Assembly: GCA_051294375.1 (NCBI GenBank)
Contig: CM119269.1
Span: 14,056,552-14,120,551 of the forward strand
Length of the DNA: 64,000 bases
Direction of reading: 5' to 3'
Source of the DNA: Paraspadella gotoi
Lineage: Eukaryota; Chaetognatha
Below, in pieces: positions 47,498 to 59,252 of the stretch. How positions within the stretch are numbered: position 1 is the first letter of the stretch; each line of letters starts with the position of its first letter. The notes below the pieces were generated by a model. It did not search any database. It saw nothing but the letters and a program-made list of their open reading frames with translations, and was not told the origin of the DNA. The translations under genes were made by a program, and so were the position numbers.

Positions 47498-50492
47498 CTA
47501 GTAGACAGGCTTCAAATCGAGACGCAACTTTGTCTTTTCTTTGCTTCTTTGAATCCCGAAGGCGACATGGCTCGGGTGTCGGGTCACGCCTGGTCGGTCG
47601 CTCGTCTCCGGAAAATGCAAATGGCGTCCTCGCTGCGAAATGGCCAGCATTGCGCGCGAAGCCCGGATGATATTACAAACCATTGATTTGCAATCCGAAC
47701 AAACATTCATTAAAGGCCCTGAAGAGACATAGAACGTTTTATTATGAGAAATAAAATGGGGGCAAAATTTTCAATAGTGAATATGCAATTAACTAAGCCT
47801 ATAGAGAGAGCGAGAGGGAGAGAGAGGGAGCGAGAGGGAGAGAGAGGGAGAAAGAGGGAGAGAGATGGAGAGAGAGGGAGCAAGAGGAAGAGAGAGCGAA
47901 AACAAGATATTTCGTATTCACATCTTTGGCCTAAGCGACTGGCTTGTGGATCGGCAGAGCCCTAAAGTCAGTAATGTCCTTTTAATTGTCATTTATCGCC
48001 CTACGTACCCCTAAATGCTTTATTTGGATCGTGAGAAAGAACGTGTCGCGCCTTTTCGAGACGTTGCTTGAGAGAGAGTTTGACCATAGGCAGATCTGAT
48101 CCAGAGTTCGCCCCAATCGGTTCCTCGTCGCGTTGAATGCTGATCTTAAAACGTCCAAAATTTTCGACCGGTCGTCCCGCGTTGTCAGTTTGAAAGACGT
48201 CTTCTTCCAGCTCTTCGTCCTCGCGGAGAACTTGTCTCACGATCTCGTCGGCTTCCATGTCTTCGCTGGATTTAGCCTCCAAAATCGGCGAGGGAGATTT
48301 TTTCTTCTCTCGACACTTTCTCTCCTCTCTTTTGTCCGCGATGAGTTTTTCCACGACTTTGGGAGGATTTAAGTATTTGAAATCCGTTCCTTCTTTTCGA
48401 CTAGGCAAGGGAGTCCCGGGTTCGGACCCCGTAGATTCGAAAGGTAAAAGAACCTCCTTTATCTCGTCGGGACTCAGAGGACTCAGGGTGTAGACGGGAA
48501 CGCTGTCGAAGTGTTCCGTCGGAATACGCATCTTGAAAATACAACGACCGCAAACTAATCTCTTGCAGAGCTTGCAAGCCGTACTCCAAGGGCCGAAAAA
48601 AGAGAATTTGGTTTTGCGACAAGTGAAACAAACGCGTCCATTCTCTAATTCCTCGAGCTGATGCGGAGGCAACGGCGAAGTCTCAAGCTCCGCCTTGGTG
48701 TTGACGAAGCGGATGTGCATCACCTCCTTAACAGTTAGAGACATGCACTCCAGCGGATGACGAACGCCGTATTCTTTCAGGTTTGGAAACCTTTTCATGG
48801 ACCCTCGACCAGAAAATCGGGATCTGGACGGCTTGACTGGAATAAGCATAGACTGGGTGTGGCGAGAAGAGTTGGCAGAGTCACCGCCAGTAAAGCTGGT
48901 AGAATGAGAGACTCCTGACCGATCGACCAGCGCCAAAGCCGCATCAATTGACTGGCAAATCGTAACTGAATGACGTCGCTCGGGAACGGTGGGAGAAGTC
49001 GTCTCCGTACAATCGGAAGGCGGAGCTCCCAGAGGAGAAAGGGGACTCAGATTCGCTTCGGGAGTGATCTTCTTTTTCGGAGGTGGAGGCGGCGGGACCG
49101 GCAACTCGGGAGGAGCGAGCCGAGGCGACGCCTCCATCTCGATTAATTTTAATCGATTCCGGTAAAGTTGCTGCAGAAACGCGTCGTCGTCGACGTCCAG
49201 CTCCTCGTCTGACTCTTCCAACTCGTTGGACAACAGGATCGAAATATCGGCCTTCAGCAATTTTTTGGCGTTAGGCGATCCATTTTTGCTGCTTTCCTGC
49301 ATCGTCTGCTGCGGAATAGGCTTCAGCCGATGAGTAATCGACTCTCCCTGTTTAAGTTCCTTCATGAGCTGTTCCCGCGGAGTGACGGCGGACTCCGGAG
49401 CCGGCGCGAGTTTCCGCGATTCGGCCGGAGCAAGCGGAGGACGCGAACGAATGAAATCGAGGATGATGTCGTGGGCGTCCTTGACGCCGTCGGCGACGTC
49501 GGATTCGTCAGGGACGACTTTGAGATTCCAGCGTCGAGACCTAATATCGTCCATGAGAATCTCGTAAGGCGTGAGGGCGAACTCGTAAAGCGGGCGGCGA
49601 ATCTCGGCGCCCTCCGAAACGTGCTTTAACTTGACGCCGTTGCGAAGTTCGCGAATGACTTGAATCCAGACCCGCGCCCAATCTTCCTTTCCCAATTCCG
49701 CGATCTGTTCCGCATCCGTCTCCTCCTTCTGGTAGATGCTCCGCGGGGAAGTCTTGATCTTGTTAAGGAAGACGACGAGCTCGACGGCTTCGCTGACGAG
49801 CGCGTGGCAGACGGCCTTGTAGTGGAAGCGAGCGTCGGGCGAGGATCCGTTGTGGCGAACGGCCGATTCCATCACGTCTGCCAGACCAAACTCGAGCGTT
49901 CGTCCCTCAGCATCTTGCTCGAACACGTCGACTTCTCCGCTGGATGTCATTTGGTTGATAAGCAAGACGAGCTCGTCGCTGAGATTTCGTTCTTCGTCGG
50001 GCTTTAAACCGTGGTCCAAAGCTTTGTAAACCGCGTAACCGAGACAGGATACGAGTTGAAACTCGTTGACGGCGAGCCGCTCTTCGTCGCCGATCTCGCA
50101 GTTTAAAACGGAGTTGGAGACGGTGACGGATCCGTCCTTATGCATTGACAAGGCGCTACAGTCGGAGAAAGCGTAGACCTGGACGTCCTTAGACCATAAA
50201 AACGAATGGGAAATATATAAGGCATAATATTTAATCATGTCTGTTTAAAATCGACACTTACCTCTTTCGCGTTTAAAACCTTCGAAAGGGACGAGGCGGC
50301 CTGGTAGCAAATAGCCCAGGCTTGTTCCTCGTTGGTACCCGTATCGAAAACCATGATTATCGACTGGAGAGAAGTATAGCCGAGATTGTTCAAGTTTTTT
50401 TCCACGGTTTTCCACTCGCCGGAGGCCACGATCCGACTAGTCTGGCTCGGAGAGGTCATCGCCTCCAGCTTGCGAGACGAGACTTCCGCCAT
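47498..50492 (-). CDS. SPIRE: SPIRE actin nucleator
   Basis: Nucleates actin filaments on vesicles together with formin-family partners. Three exons: 50492-50262, 50187-48009, 47718-47498, giving 876 aa. The KIND domain spans the first junction, with TNEEQAWAICYQAASSL (about 53-69) and later NLSDELVLLINQM and EDWARVWIQVIREL. WH2-like actin-binding motifs follow, LMDDIRSRRWNLKVVPDES and REQLMKELKQGESITHRLKP, with HDIILDFIRSRPPLAPAESR between them, which is a strong family signature. Next come a Pro-rich linker (PVPPPPPPKKK) and the Spir box (ECMSLTVKEVMHIRFVNTK). The modified FYVE zinc finger has CFTCRKTKF, CKLCKRLVCGRC and, in the last exon, CSDCKSMVC. Most of the coding lies in one unusually long 2.2 kb exon. 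The last intron holds a GAGAGG-rich repeat (about 47802-47892). Confidence 0.96.
47802..47892 (+). repeat. GAGAGG/GAGCGAGAGG simple repeat
   Basis: Purine-rich simple sequence in the last intron of SPIRE, CT-rich on the SPIRE sense strand and close to the acceptor of the last exon. Confidence 0.88.
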
Positions 50493-51182
50493 CGCCGACG
50501 AAGGACGAACCGTATTTATAACCTAGGGATAGAGCTACTGTCCAACATATTTACTCTTTTTATTATATTTCCCTATCATCGAGTTTGATCGAAGTGAAAC
50601 TACCGACTTGGTGAGTTGGTGTGGAGATTGGATCCGCGGATTCCGAGAGAGGGCGAAGAGGTGGAGATGTTTATTCGCTGCTCTTTTGTCTCCCGGGTCA
50701 AGGCCTTGTAAAACTTGCAAATGTTATTCACATTGTTATGCTTTTTTTTCTGGTTTTATTTATTTACGTAGTTTTTTACTGTGACTATATTGAAATATTG
50801 CGAGACGGAATTGGTTTCATCCAGATTAACGAGTTCCAATCCAAACAAATAAGAGGAAGGATCTGTAACCGTCGTCGACGGCGAGGATTTTGGATTTCAA
50901 CTTTTCTTCACCTCCTTTTTAATTAGTGGAATTTTTTTTTAAATTTACGAGTGTTTTACTTTACGATTGTTTTACTATTTTTAACAGAAGTTGATGAAAA
51001 GAACCCAGCGAAGAGGGAGAAGACGTCGGGAGAGAAACTCGAAGCGTGCTGAAGACCCGGGAGACGGCGGCGCATTTGAGTGATAGATGGTCGTATGGAC
51101 TTTACATTGAGAAACCAAGCCTTAGTAAATTATACTACCTCCTCTGACACTACGACCTCATTAACGATTAAACTGTTGTACC
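50493..51182. promoter_or_regulatory. Shared divergent promoter region, SPIRE / GGACT
   Basis: 690 bases between two divergently starting genes, so both promoters must lie here. No core motif could be assigned. A basic frame at about 50997-51090 (MKRTQRRGRRRRERNSKR) follows a splice-acceptor-like sequence, but I found no upstream exon to join to it. Confidence 0.45.
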
Positions 51183-51898
51183 ATGGATAAAGCAAAGGTT
51201 TTTGTGTATGGGACTTTAAAACGGGGAGGGCCGAATCATCACGTTTTCAAATCGAGGGAAAATGCAACCGCGGTTTTTCGTTGCGCCGCGATTACCACAT
51301 CTAAGTGAGATTATTTCTTTCTATCATTTCTCTTTAATTTTACAACAAACGCAAGGAATTCTATATTGAATGTGAATAGTGAATACTACACCGAATGTGT
51401 TTTTTTAGATGGCCATTAGTCGTGGCGACGCGATATAACGTTCCTTTTTTGTTGACGGCGGAAGGTCAAGGTCATCACGTACACGGAGAGGTTTACGACG
51501 TCGATCAAAGTTAGATGCTGCCACAAAATTTTAATTTTAATTCCATTATTGCTATAAATTTTTTCCGCGCTCCCGAACCAGTTGCGCTGGCATCGCTCGA
51601 TGAGTTAGAGGGTCATCCAAATTACTATGAACGCACGAAGATCAGGGTGAAGTCGATTCCTGATACGCTCTCCGGGGATGTCACCGGCGAATCGGCGGAA
51701 GACTCGCCTACGGACCACTTCGAGGTCTGGTGCTACGTCCTTCGACGTTTCCGTCCAGAACTCTTGAAAAATCCTTTCTTTTCCAATTACGAGTTTCAAT
51801 CACCGGATTACCCGGATTACGTTCCTGGCCACCAGAGGCTCTTCGAGGTTGGTGAAGATTACAAAAAGGACGTCCTCATTGATATGAACATGGAATAA
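51183..51898 (+). CDS. GGACT: Gamma-glutamylaminecyclotransferase (AIG2-like)
   Basis: Releases 5-oxoproline and free lysine from gamma-glutamyl-epsilon-lysine left by degradation of transglutaminase-crosslinked proteins. Exons 51183-51304, 51409-51509, 51582-51898 give 179 aa. The N-terminal signature FVYGTLKRGGPNHHVF (about 7-22) forms the substrate-binding loop of the GGCT fold. The catalytic acid is expected in the SLDELEGHPNYYERT block (about 79-93), where the conserved Glu of ELEGHP is present. EVYDVDQ, then the VWCYVL strand, follow family order. The C-terminus (NYEFQSPDYPDYVPGHQR) is longer than in mammals. Divergent from SPIRE. Confidence 0.93.
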
Positions 51899-52279
51899 CT
51901 GCTTGACAGTTTCCTTTCGATTAGTGATTGGCATTACAGATTTATGCTTGAGTAATGATTATTGGTTATGGGAATCATTTATGAAAAAAATCTCTGAGAA
52001 ATCGTCTTGGATTTTATAAATATGAGCTTACATTTTTGTTGTGGTTTTCTTTTAGAATCTCATTTATACATTTCTACATCTATTAAGTCAAATTTTTCAA
52101 GTTTTATGATGTCTCGATTAATTAGATTCTAGTCATTTATACTGTACTTACATAGTTTTAATTAATACGGGTGGATTGTCGCGCTTATGCTTTTTTAATT
52201 AGTTTAAATAATTCTCTTTTTTTGGCTTTTAGTATTAATACTTGGAACGATTTTTCAACATGAACAATTTGTGAAAACA
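51899..52279. other. AT-rich intergenic region
   Basis: Between GGACT and the next plus-strand gene. No exon supported. Confidence 0.5.
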
Positions 52280-53420
52280 ATGATTCGAAGTTTGACTGCG
52301 CGACTATTGTTCGTAAACTCGGTCTCAATCGAAGCGGCCGGGCGAATTTCCACGAACATCGCGCTGATACTCTCGTCTCCGGTCATTTGGAGTCACTCTC
52401 GGCATCGTCTCTCTTTGGTTCGTCTGTCAAGGGCCGGATTGACTACGCAAAACTTCAACGTTAAGTCAAAGAAGGAAGCGTCAGCAGCCATCAAGAAGCG
52501 AAAGAAGGATGGGGTGCGAGCCGCATGCGAATCTTCTATTAGGACTTTTTTTATAAAAACACATTATTGGAGTTGAGCTTCTAAAAAATTATAAACCGAG
52601 CTGTTTATTTTGATATTTGAGGTTCCTGATGAATACGAGTTGATCGCCTCCGTTGACCTCGCAATGCAAACATTCGTCCCACTTGCCAATTACGGCCTTG
52701 CCGTTGCTAGGTTAGCTGTTCGTACAACGTTCGCTGCAAATGTAAATCTTAGCTATTTTTGATCCCGATATACAGCTGCCTCGTCATTCCAAAGGCCCTG
52801 TACGTCTTATACCAATTCTACTCAGATCTTCAGCCCAATCAAAGTTGGACATATTTGCCATACTTATCAGAGGAAACCTGGGTGGTATTTCTCAGTTCCA
52901 TGGCTTATATCGTTATTTTTACTGGTCTTCGGATGGCTTTTCGACGATATATGCTCAGGTTGTTGTTGGGGGGCAGAATAAGAGAGCGAGCTGAGACGAA
53001 AATTTCGAAGCGGCGACGAGTTTTTCAGAATGGAAGCTTTAGGTTTAGCCGAGTTCTTTACGTGTAAACCTCACATTTTTGTGGGTTTTTTTATATTTAT
53101 GGGGGAAAGGGAACGGGGCTGAAGCACTTCTAATCTTTTCCACAGGCTCTCACGACCTTCCCTACCCTTTTTACAGGCTCTACATGAATCGAACGACTGA
53201 GAATTACTGTGCCCTTTATCAAGGATTTTTCAGAAAAGAACGCCAATACTTCACCGCCGATCATGTGCGCGTGCGGCCGTCGCGCGGAAAGTTTGATTTC
53301 GCTAACATTTACCTCGGCGGACGTCCGACCGCCCTTGACTTTCATGACTTCAAGCACTTCAGCGACTACACGACGATGATTAGAAAAGCCATCAAGTCAG
53401 ACGAAGGCTTTGACGTTTGA
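52280..53420 (+). CDS. TMEM70/TMEM186/TMEM223-like mitochondrial membrane protein
   Basis: Exons 52280-52513, 52622-52710, 52776-52958, 53177-53420 give 249 aa. The N-terminus is basic and hydroxylated without acids (MIRSLTARLLFVNSVSIEAA), as in a mitochondrial presequence. Two hydrophobic segments follow, about VPLANYGLAVARSCLVI and WVVFLSSMAYIVIFTGLRMA. The tail begins RRYMLRLYMNRTTENYCAL and is mostly beta-type and polar, ending KAIKSDEGFDV. Two membrane helices followed by a strand starting with an RLY plus acceptor Thr block are the layout of the TMEM70 family, in which TMEM70 and TMEM186 act in assembly of complex V and complex I. I cannot tell which member it is. A second such gene follows directly. 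Confidence 0.65.
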
Positions 53421-53666
53421 TTTTGGAAACCGATCGACCGCCCGGATTGGAGATTTCATATTTTATTTGTCTTATATGATCTCGCACTCCGAATCTTGTT
53501 TCCCAGACGAAACCATCTTTTCGTTTTTGCTTTATTTGTTGAATTTTAAAAAGAGGGCTTCTGCCGGAGGAAGACGAACAAGTGGCAACGAATTCATATT
53601 CAAATTTAACTTTTTGACTCGGCAATGAAACAAATAATCCCTTGACGAATATTCTCATGAAAGACA

Positions 53667-54741
53667 ATGATGACGACGCGCTGGTTTCTTCGAACGCCCG
53701 CTCTCTTCGCGGGTCGATCTCCACTCGGAACAGTATCGTCCATCGGACACGTACGTTCGGTCTCTAGACAAGAGTTTCCTCGCGAAGAACCGGGGTTTCT
53801 TGCCAAACAGGCGCAGTTTCGACTTTATGATGGCGTTGCCCCCACGTACGACATCGTTTACCTCGTTCCTTTTTCTTGGTTAGTCTATGCGTTTGGCTTG
53901 AATTAGCTTCACATTTGTAACTTAACAAGGCCAAAGGTCCGGCCAATGTCGCGTACAATTGAATGACAAGACAATCTAGTAAATGTAGTAACAAGAACCA
54001 AAGAGCAACAGGAAATAAAACTGTAAAGCAAAATGAGGCACAAACCATAAATAAGGCACATAATAAAGTAAACGTAAAAGTAATAAAACCAAATATAAAT
54101 GTCTATGAAAAAGTCCATGAGTATGATGAACGGAGGCAGACGATCCTGAAGGATAGAAGGCATGAACGTAACCGTAACATATTTACTTAAGTATGAATGA
54201 TTATAGGTCGGCGATTTATTCTTCGATGGACGCGGCCACCGTCGGAATCGGCGTCTTGATGTTCGCACAAGCTCTCCCAAATATTCACTTCATTTTTCTA
54301 TTTGAATTGGTTGGTGTATTCGATTTTTTCCTTTTTTTTAATTTTTTTTATAAAAATAAGTATTTTTAAATGGTTTTTCAAACACCGCCAAAACCGCGGT
54401 CGGCGAAAGTAAAATTTAACAGGAAATTACTAGTATTTATTTCTCTGGGTACTTCCTATATTCAACTTTCGTGCTTCATTCCATCCCAGGGCCTTCTTGT
54501 CGTTTTTGTCCTTTTCGCCCGTCACAAAGTCTCCAAGGCATGCCTCCGCATTTACCACGATTTCGCAGCCGACAACTTTGTCGCCGTATTTCCCGGATTC
54601 TTTGCCCGACGCCGCATCGTGGCTTTCTCTAAGGGCGAATTGAAACTTGTCGACGGAGTTTTCCGACTTAGCGACCGGCGATTTCATTGCCGACGTAGAT
54701 TTTTCAAGTCCAACGAACACCTCATCGCTATGTTGGAATAA
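53667..54741 (+). CDS. Second TMEM70/TMEM186-like mitochondrial membrane protein
   Basis: Exons 53667-53878, 54207-54309, 54490-54741 give 188 aa. Start MMTTRWFLRTPALFAGRS is a plausible mitochondrial presequence. QAQFRLYDGVAPTYDIVY leads into a hydrophobic hairpin, SSMDAATVGIGVLMFAQALP and then FLFELVGLLVVFVLFA, followed by a basic RHKVSKACLRIYHD strand and a polar tail ending SNEHLIAMLE. Size and layout (presequence, two helices, RIY strand, polar C-terminal domain) match the preceding gene, so I place both in one broad family. Direct sequence identity between the two looks low. The start is ATG at 53667; an ATG at 53658 is out of frame. Confidence 0.6.
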
Positions 54742-55021
54742 TACACATTACAACCCGTACTCCGTTTTCATACTGTTGCTCATTTTTCCAGGTTTTCTAA
54801 CCTCTTCGCTCTACGTCTATGACGACAAACTATTCCTCATTTCGCCAACGTTAGGAATCAATTTTAGAACAATTTGTTTATTTTCCGCATTTTTTTTTAA
54901 AGAAAAAAAGCTTAGAAGTGCAATAACCATAATAAGATAATAAGCGTATGTGACTATGTCGTTTTCAAACGTCGTCCCGTCGACGTTCGGAGATTTCCGG
55001 TGAGATGGGACAACCACGACC

Positions 55022-56763
55022 ATGCCGGATGTGACCGATAAGGCCAACGGTTCGTCGGCGCTCGGAAAGGATGAAGGTGGCGGCTTGGCGCATTCCCAAT
55101 TCCGTTTGTACTCTTCTTCTAACGGGTCCGAGCCCGGAAGATCCGACATGACTCCAACGCCGTCCTTGTCAACGTCGACGCATCAGAGCATCTATAAGCG
55201 TCTGACCGACATTTACGCGGAGGAAGTTCGCAAATGCCAGCCTGACAGGTATGTGGTGGTCGAGATTTTTTGGAATTGTGACTGTCGCTTTAGCAAAATA
55301 TCGATTGTAAATCTTTTTTTTTCTTTTTACCTTCAAATTTTAAACCTGCCAATTTTTTTTTGTTGACGAAATCTTATTCCTCGCACGCAAGTATGAGTTT
55401 TTTCCCACCAAGTAGTTTGTTTTTGTTTTATTACGTTTTTTTACGCGACGATTTAAGCCGAATAGTGTTCGCTGTACCGGTCTTTTACATCCTCTCATTT
55501 TTAGATCTAGCTCGGAACTGTTGCTCGGGTGGGCCTCCGGATTCATCAACATCTGCGTCACCTTTCCCCTCAACAAGATGATCTTTCGCCAGCAACTCCA
55601 CGGCGTGACCGTTAAGGGCGCTGTCAGTCAGCTGATAGGCGAGGGTGGCGCCAATCTCTACCGGGGCGTCCTTCCGCCGCTGATCCAAAAGACCGGTAGT
55701 GTCGCCATCATGTTTGGCTCCTTCGACAAGATTAAAAACTCAGTGTCCGAAAAGGGGGTAAGGGTTGGATGATGTTCTACCGTCCTATCCTTTTTCTATC
55801 CTACCCTATCAATTCGCTAAAACATTCATTATAACAGATTCTCTCGTCCAGTCACCCAATCTCGACCATCGCGTGTTCCGCCGCACTGGCCGGTGAGTTA
55901 ATCTGTTAAAAGTAGGGAATCGACTACTACGTAGAAATACAAATATGTATTATGTATGTAATTAATTATGGATTAACAAATCCTATCGTCCCTTTCCCCT
56001 CGCTCAAGGCTGGTGCGAAGCGGTTCTCATGCCTTTCGAGAGAATACAAACTCTGCTTCAGGATTCCACACAAAGACGGCATTTTAAAAACACGACCGAC
56101 GCCTTCATGCGCTTGTCGGGTAGGCCTCATTGTGGGATTAATGGTCAAAAGATGAAAATTAACCAACTTTTTTTTTCTTTCCGTGGATCAGAGTACGGTT
56201 ACCGTGAGTATTATCGAGGGATGACGATCGTTCTGCTGAGAAATAGCCTGTCCAATATTTTCTTCTTTTCCATGAGAACGCCGATCAGTCTTTCAACTCA
56301 GGTCAGTCGTTCGCCAAAAGGAAAAAAAATCATCGCTATTTTCGTTTTTTTTTTGTTTTCTCGCTGCTGAAAAGAGACATGATTTGGGAATTTATCATTC
56401 CCATTTAATTGTCTTTGACTCAAAAAGGTTGTTTACCTGGTGCGTCTCCGCTTTCTTTTGTTTTAGGAACTAGGGGCGCCGAAGGCGTTGAGTGATTTCT
56501 GCAGCGGCGCGTTGCTCGGCGCCACCATCTCGACGATCATGTACCCGTTGAACACTTTAAAGACGCACATGCAAAAACACCTGGGCGGATCGTTTTTGGG
56601 CGTGCGAAGGACGTTTAGCCTCGTGCTTAATGAAAGAGGCGGGAAATATGGCGGACTGTTTCGCGGAGTGCAACTGAACTGCACCCGGGCTTTCATATCC
56701 TGGGGAATCATAAATATGTCCTACGAGTATTTGAAAAATGCGTTGGGATTGTCAAATTGCTGA
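55022..56763 (+). CDS. SLC25A51: SLC25A51/52-type mitochondrial NAD+ carrier
   Basis: Imports NAD+ across the mitochondrial inner membrane. Exons 55022-55248, 55505-55757, 55838-55892, 56009-56119, 56192-56301, 56467-56763 give 350 aa. The three carrier repeats carry the degenerate signatures typical of this subfamily: FPLNKMIFRQQLHG (about 95), MPFERIQTLLQD (about 187) and YPLNTLKTHMQ (about 274), matching FPIQKVLFRQQ, TPLERVQTLLQD and FPINVVKTRIQ of human SLC25A51. Other matches are NLYRGVLPPLIQKTGSVAIM, EYYRGMTIVLLRN and the end ISWGIINMSYEYL. The first 75 residues are a Ser-rich extension longer than in mammals. Confidence 0.95.
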
Positions 56764-57332
56764 TATTATTTTCCTACATTTTATTTTTTTATTAAATTCC
56801 GGTCCTTCCGATGAGATGTGCAAAGAAAAGGTTCTACCGAAATTTAAAACTCGGTTCGATATATATATGTGCGGTTAATTGTCGTGTTTAATTTAGATGG
56901 CTAGTCTGTAGAGATTGAATCAATATGAAGTTTTTTCGACTCAATCTGTCAGCGTGAAAGGCGTCTTTATATTTTATATTTAAATTTATATCATTATTTT
57001 TATTTGGGGACGGGTAATCTTCAATCTGGACTAGAAAGAAGAGCTGGGATGGATGAATTGGTTTCTAAAACTACTATCACATATTTGTTTCCCTCCCCCA
57101 TCTCTCCCTTTTAGCTCAATTAATATTTTAAAAGAACGCCTTCTCCGCCATTTTAATGATTTTTCGTCATAAAGCCTCGTTATTTTTTCGAAACCGTTTT
57201 TCACGTATACAGTCTCCGATTAAAAAAAAAAAAAATTCAGAAAAATGGCAAGCCTTTGAGTGGCGATCTCATTGATTCGAACTCGGAGATCTCTTCCTCG
57301 AGTAGACGCTCTCCAGCCTTGACCGCGTCTCC
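56764..57332. other. AT-rich intergenic region
   Basis: Between the carrier gene and the lipid phosphatase gene. No exon supported. Confidence 0.5.
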
Positions 57333-59252
57333 ATGGCGACCAGGACGCTTCGTAACGTCGCCAAGTCGCTAGAATGCGAAGTCTTCGTCCGCGTTTTCTT
57401 GCTCGTCATTTTTCTTGCGACGGAAGAGATGGATCCGTTCGTCAGGGTCGTTCGCAAAGTGAGAGAATGAATCCCATCGGTTTTAAATTTTAAGTATTTA
57501 CTTTTGGCTGAGATTTTGGTAATTGTGATCGCATTCTTTCGTCCATTTAGGAAGAGTTTTGGACTCTTGAGTACCCGACGACGGCTTCTTACTACCCCAC
57601 GTGGTTGTTGATAGTCGTTTCGTTTTCCCTGCCTCCAGTTTTCGTTTATTTTCTTTCCTTTTGTCGCGGAGAAAGAGACGAAGCCAATAAGGTAGATTTT
57701 GGTTACGCTGATATGAATCTAATTACATATTCATGATATTGTCATTCGAAACACGTCTTTAAAAATTAACCGACGCGATAAAGCCAAAAATTAGTTTCAT
57801 AATTGACATCTTTTCTTATTTTCATTTTCATTTTTCCAGGCTTGGTTGGCGGTGACGCTTTCGACCTTGTCGACAGCTACTTTGACGAACGTCTTGAAAA
57901 TTACGATTGGAAGACCCAGACCCGATTTTCTCAGCAGGTGAATTTCGTGGGTAAGTAAAACCCTAATATACTTATCATTTTCGGCATATATACATCAGAA
58001 TATAATAATTCCTTTCAAAAATGTTTTTTGTCAACCTATCACCCCAAAAAATTAATCCGCTTTAAATGCTATAAAATATGGCATCTTATGGTTCTACTTT
58101 CCGGTTAAAGGTGCTTTCCGAACGGAGTTCCCGATTCGCCGTTCGCTCCCGACGGATTTACGCTCCAGTGCCATGGCAACCCGAGTCGAATCCGAGAAGG
58201 TAATTTCTCCGAGTGAACTTTTTTTTTCCCCAAAAAATGTTCTCCGACCTTTTTCGATCCTTCCATCCTCTCAGGTCGAAAGTCATTTCCTTCTGGCCAT
58301 TCCGCCCTCACCTTCTCCTCCATCGGGTTCTTGACTTTCTATTTCGGGTACAAACTCGGCGTCAATCGTTCCCGGGGTCGCGGACAGGTTTCAAAATTTT
58401 AACTATTTTGCTTCGACAATTCGACGTCTTGTTCAAACCGATTCTTATCCCCTTCAGTCTATTCGCCTTTTCATCACTTCATTGCCTTTTGTCTTTTCAC
58501 TTCTCGTCGCGATATCTAGGACTTGTGATTATCATCATCACTGGCAAGACGTGACGGTGGGATCTGTTCTTGGTAAGGCACAGTAGCCCAATATACCGTT
58601 GACGTTTAGCCAAATAACGTGGGTAATTAATAAGTGGCAAAGTATTTGGTTGACAATAGTTTATTAATGACGGGTGATGACATAGGTAACGATGACACGA
58701 TAACAAAGGTTAAGACAAAGGTGATGACAATATTAAATGGTTCAATAATTATTTGAAGAAGAGTTCTTTCTTGAGTTTGGGTGTAGAGGTGAATGCCTAG
58801 AGTTCTCTTAGCAATTTTGACCATCAATCCCTCCGTCGGTTCCTCTGTCGGTCATTGGTCATTCTACGGTTGAAGTAAGGTCTGTGATTGGTCGTCATTC
58901 TGATGATTCGTGAAGGAGATGAGCAATCACATCACTAAGCCAACCAAGTCCGTTTATAGGTCCATTCCGTTGATGATACATAACGGTAAATCCTCTCGAT
59001 TTCATTTTTCATGGTCACTATTCAGGTTTTCTACTCGCCTACCTTTGCTACGCGCAGTACCTGGCCGACAAGGATCTTCTGCAATTGCCGCAGCAGCATC
59101 TTACCGAGACTGGCGAGTCTCGATCGATCGATCTGTCCCCGACGCAGACGAACAATTCCACTTGTCGGCGAGTCTCGCCCGCGATGAGACGGGATGAGCT
59201 TTCCCCCAAGAAAGGCTCCAAATCAGCGGAAAACTCGCCTTACTCAGTTTAA
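57333..59252 (+). CDS. PLPP5: PLPP4/PLPP5-like phospholipid phosphatase (PAP2 family)
   Basis: Dephosphorylates phosphatidic acid, diacylglycerol pyrophosphate and related lipids at membranes. Seven exons in phase, 302 aa: 57333-57458, 57551-57691, 57840-57937, 58111-58199, 58275-58387, 58458-58572, 59026-59252. The three PAP2 motifs are complete: [19 protein letters not shown] (motif 1, about 108-126), [18 protein letters not shown] (PSGH motif 2 with its His) and [17 protein letters not shown] (motif 3 with His and Asp). The EEFWTLEYP block before the second helix and the [17 protein letters not shown] spacing match the PLPP4/5 (PPAPDC1) branch rather than PLPP1-3. The hydrophobic segments fit a six-helix protein with a Ser-rich cytosolic tail. 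The last intron (about 450 bases) is long compared with the others. Confidence 0.93.

Noticed and set aside
50621-50926. 101-codon plus-strand frame between SPIRE and GGACT
   Set aside because: No ATG at the start, low complexity, no recognisable feature.
58573-59025. Possible transposon in the long last intron of the PLPP gene
   Set aside because: No terminal repeats or coding remnant visible; length alone is not evidence.
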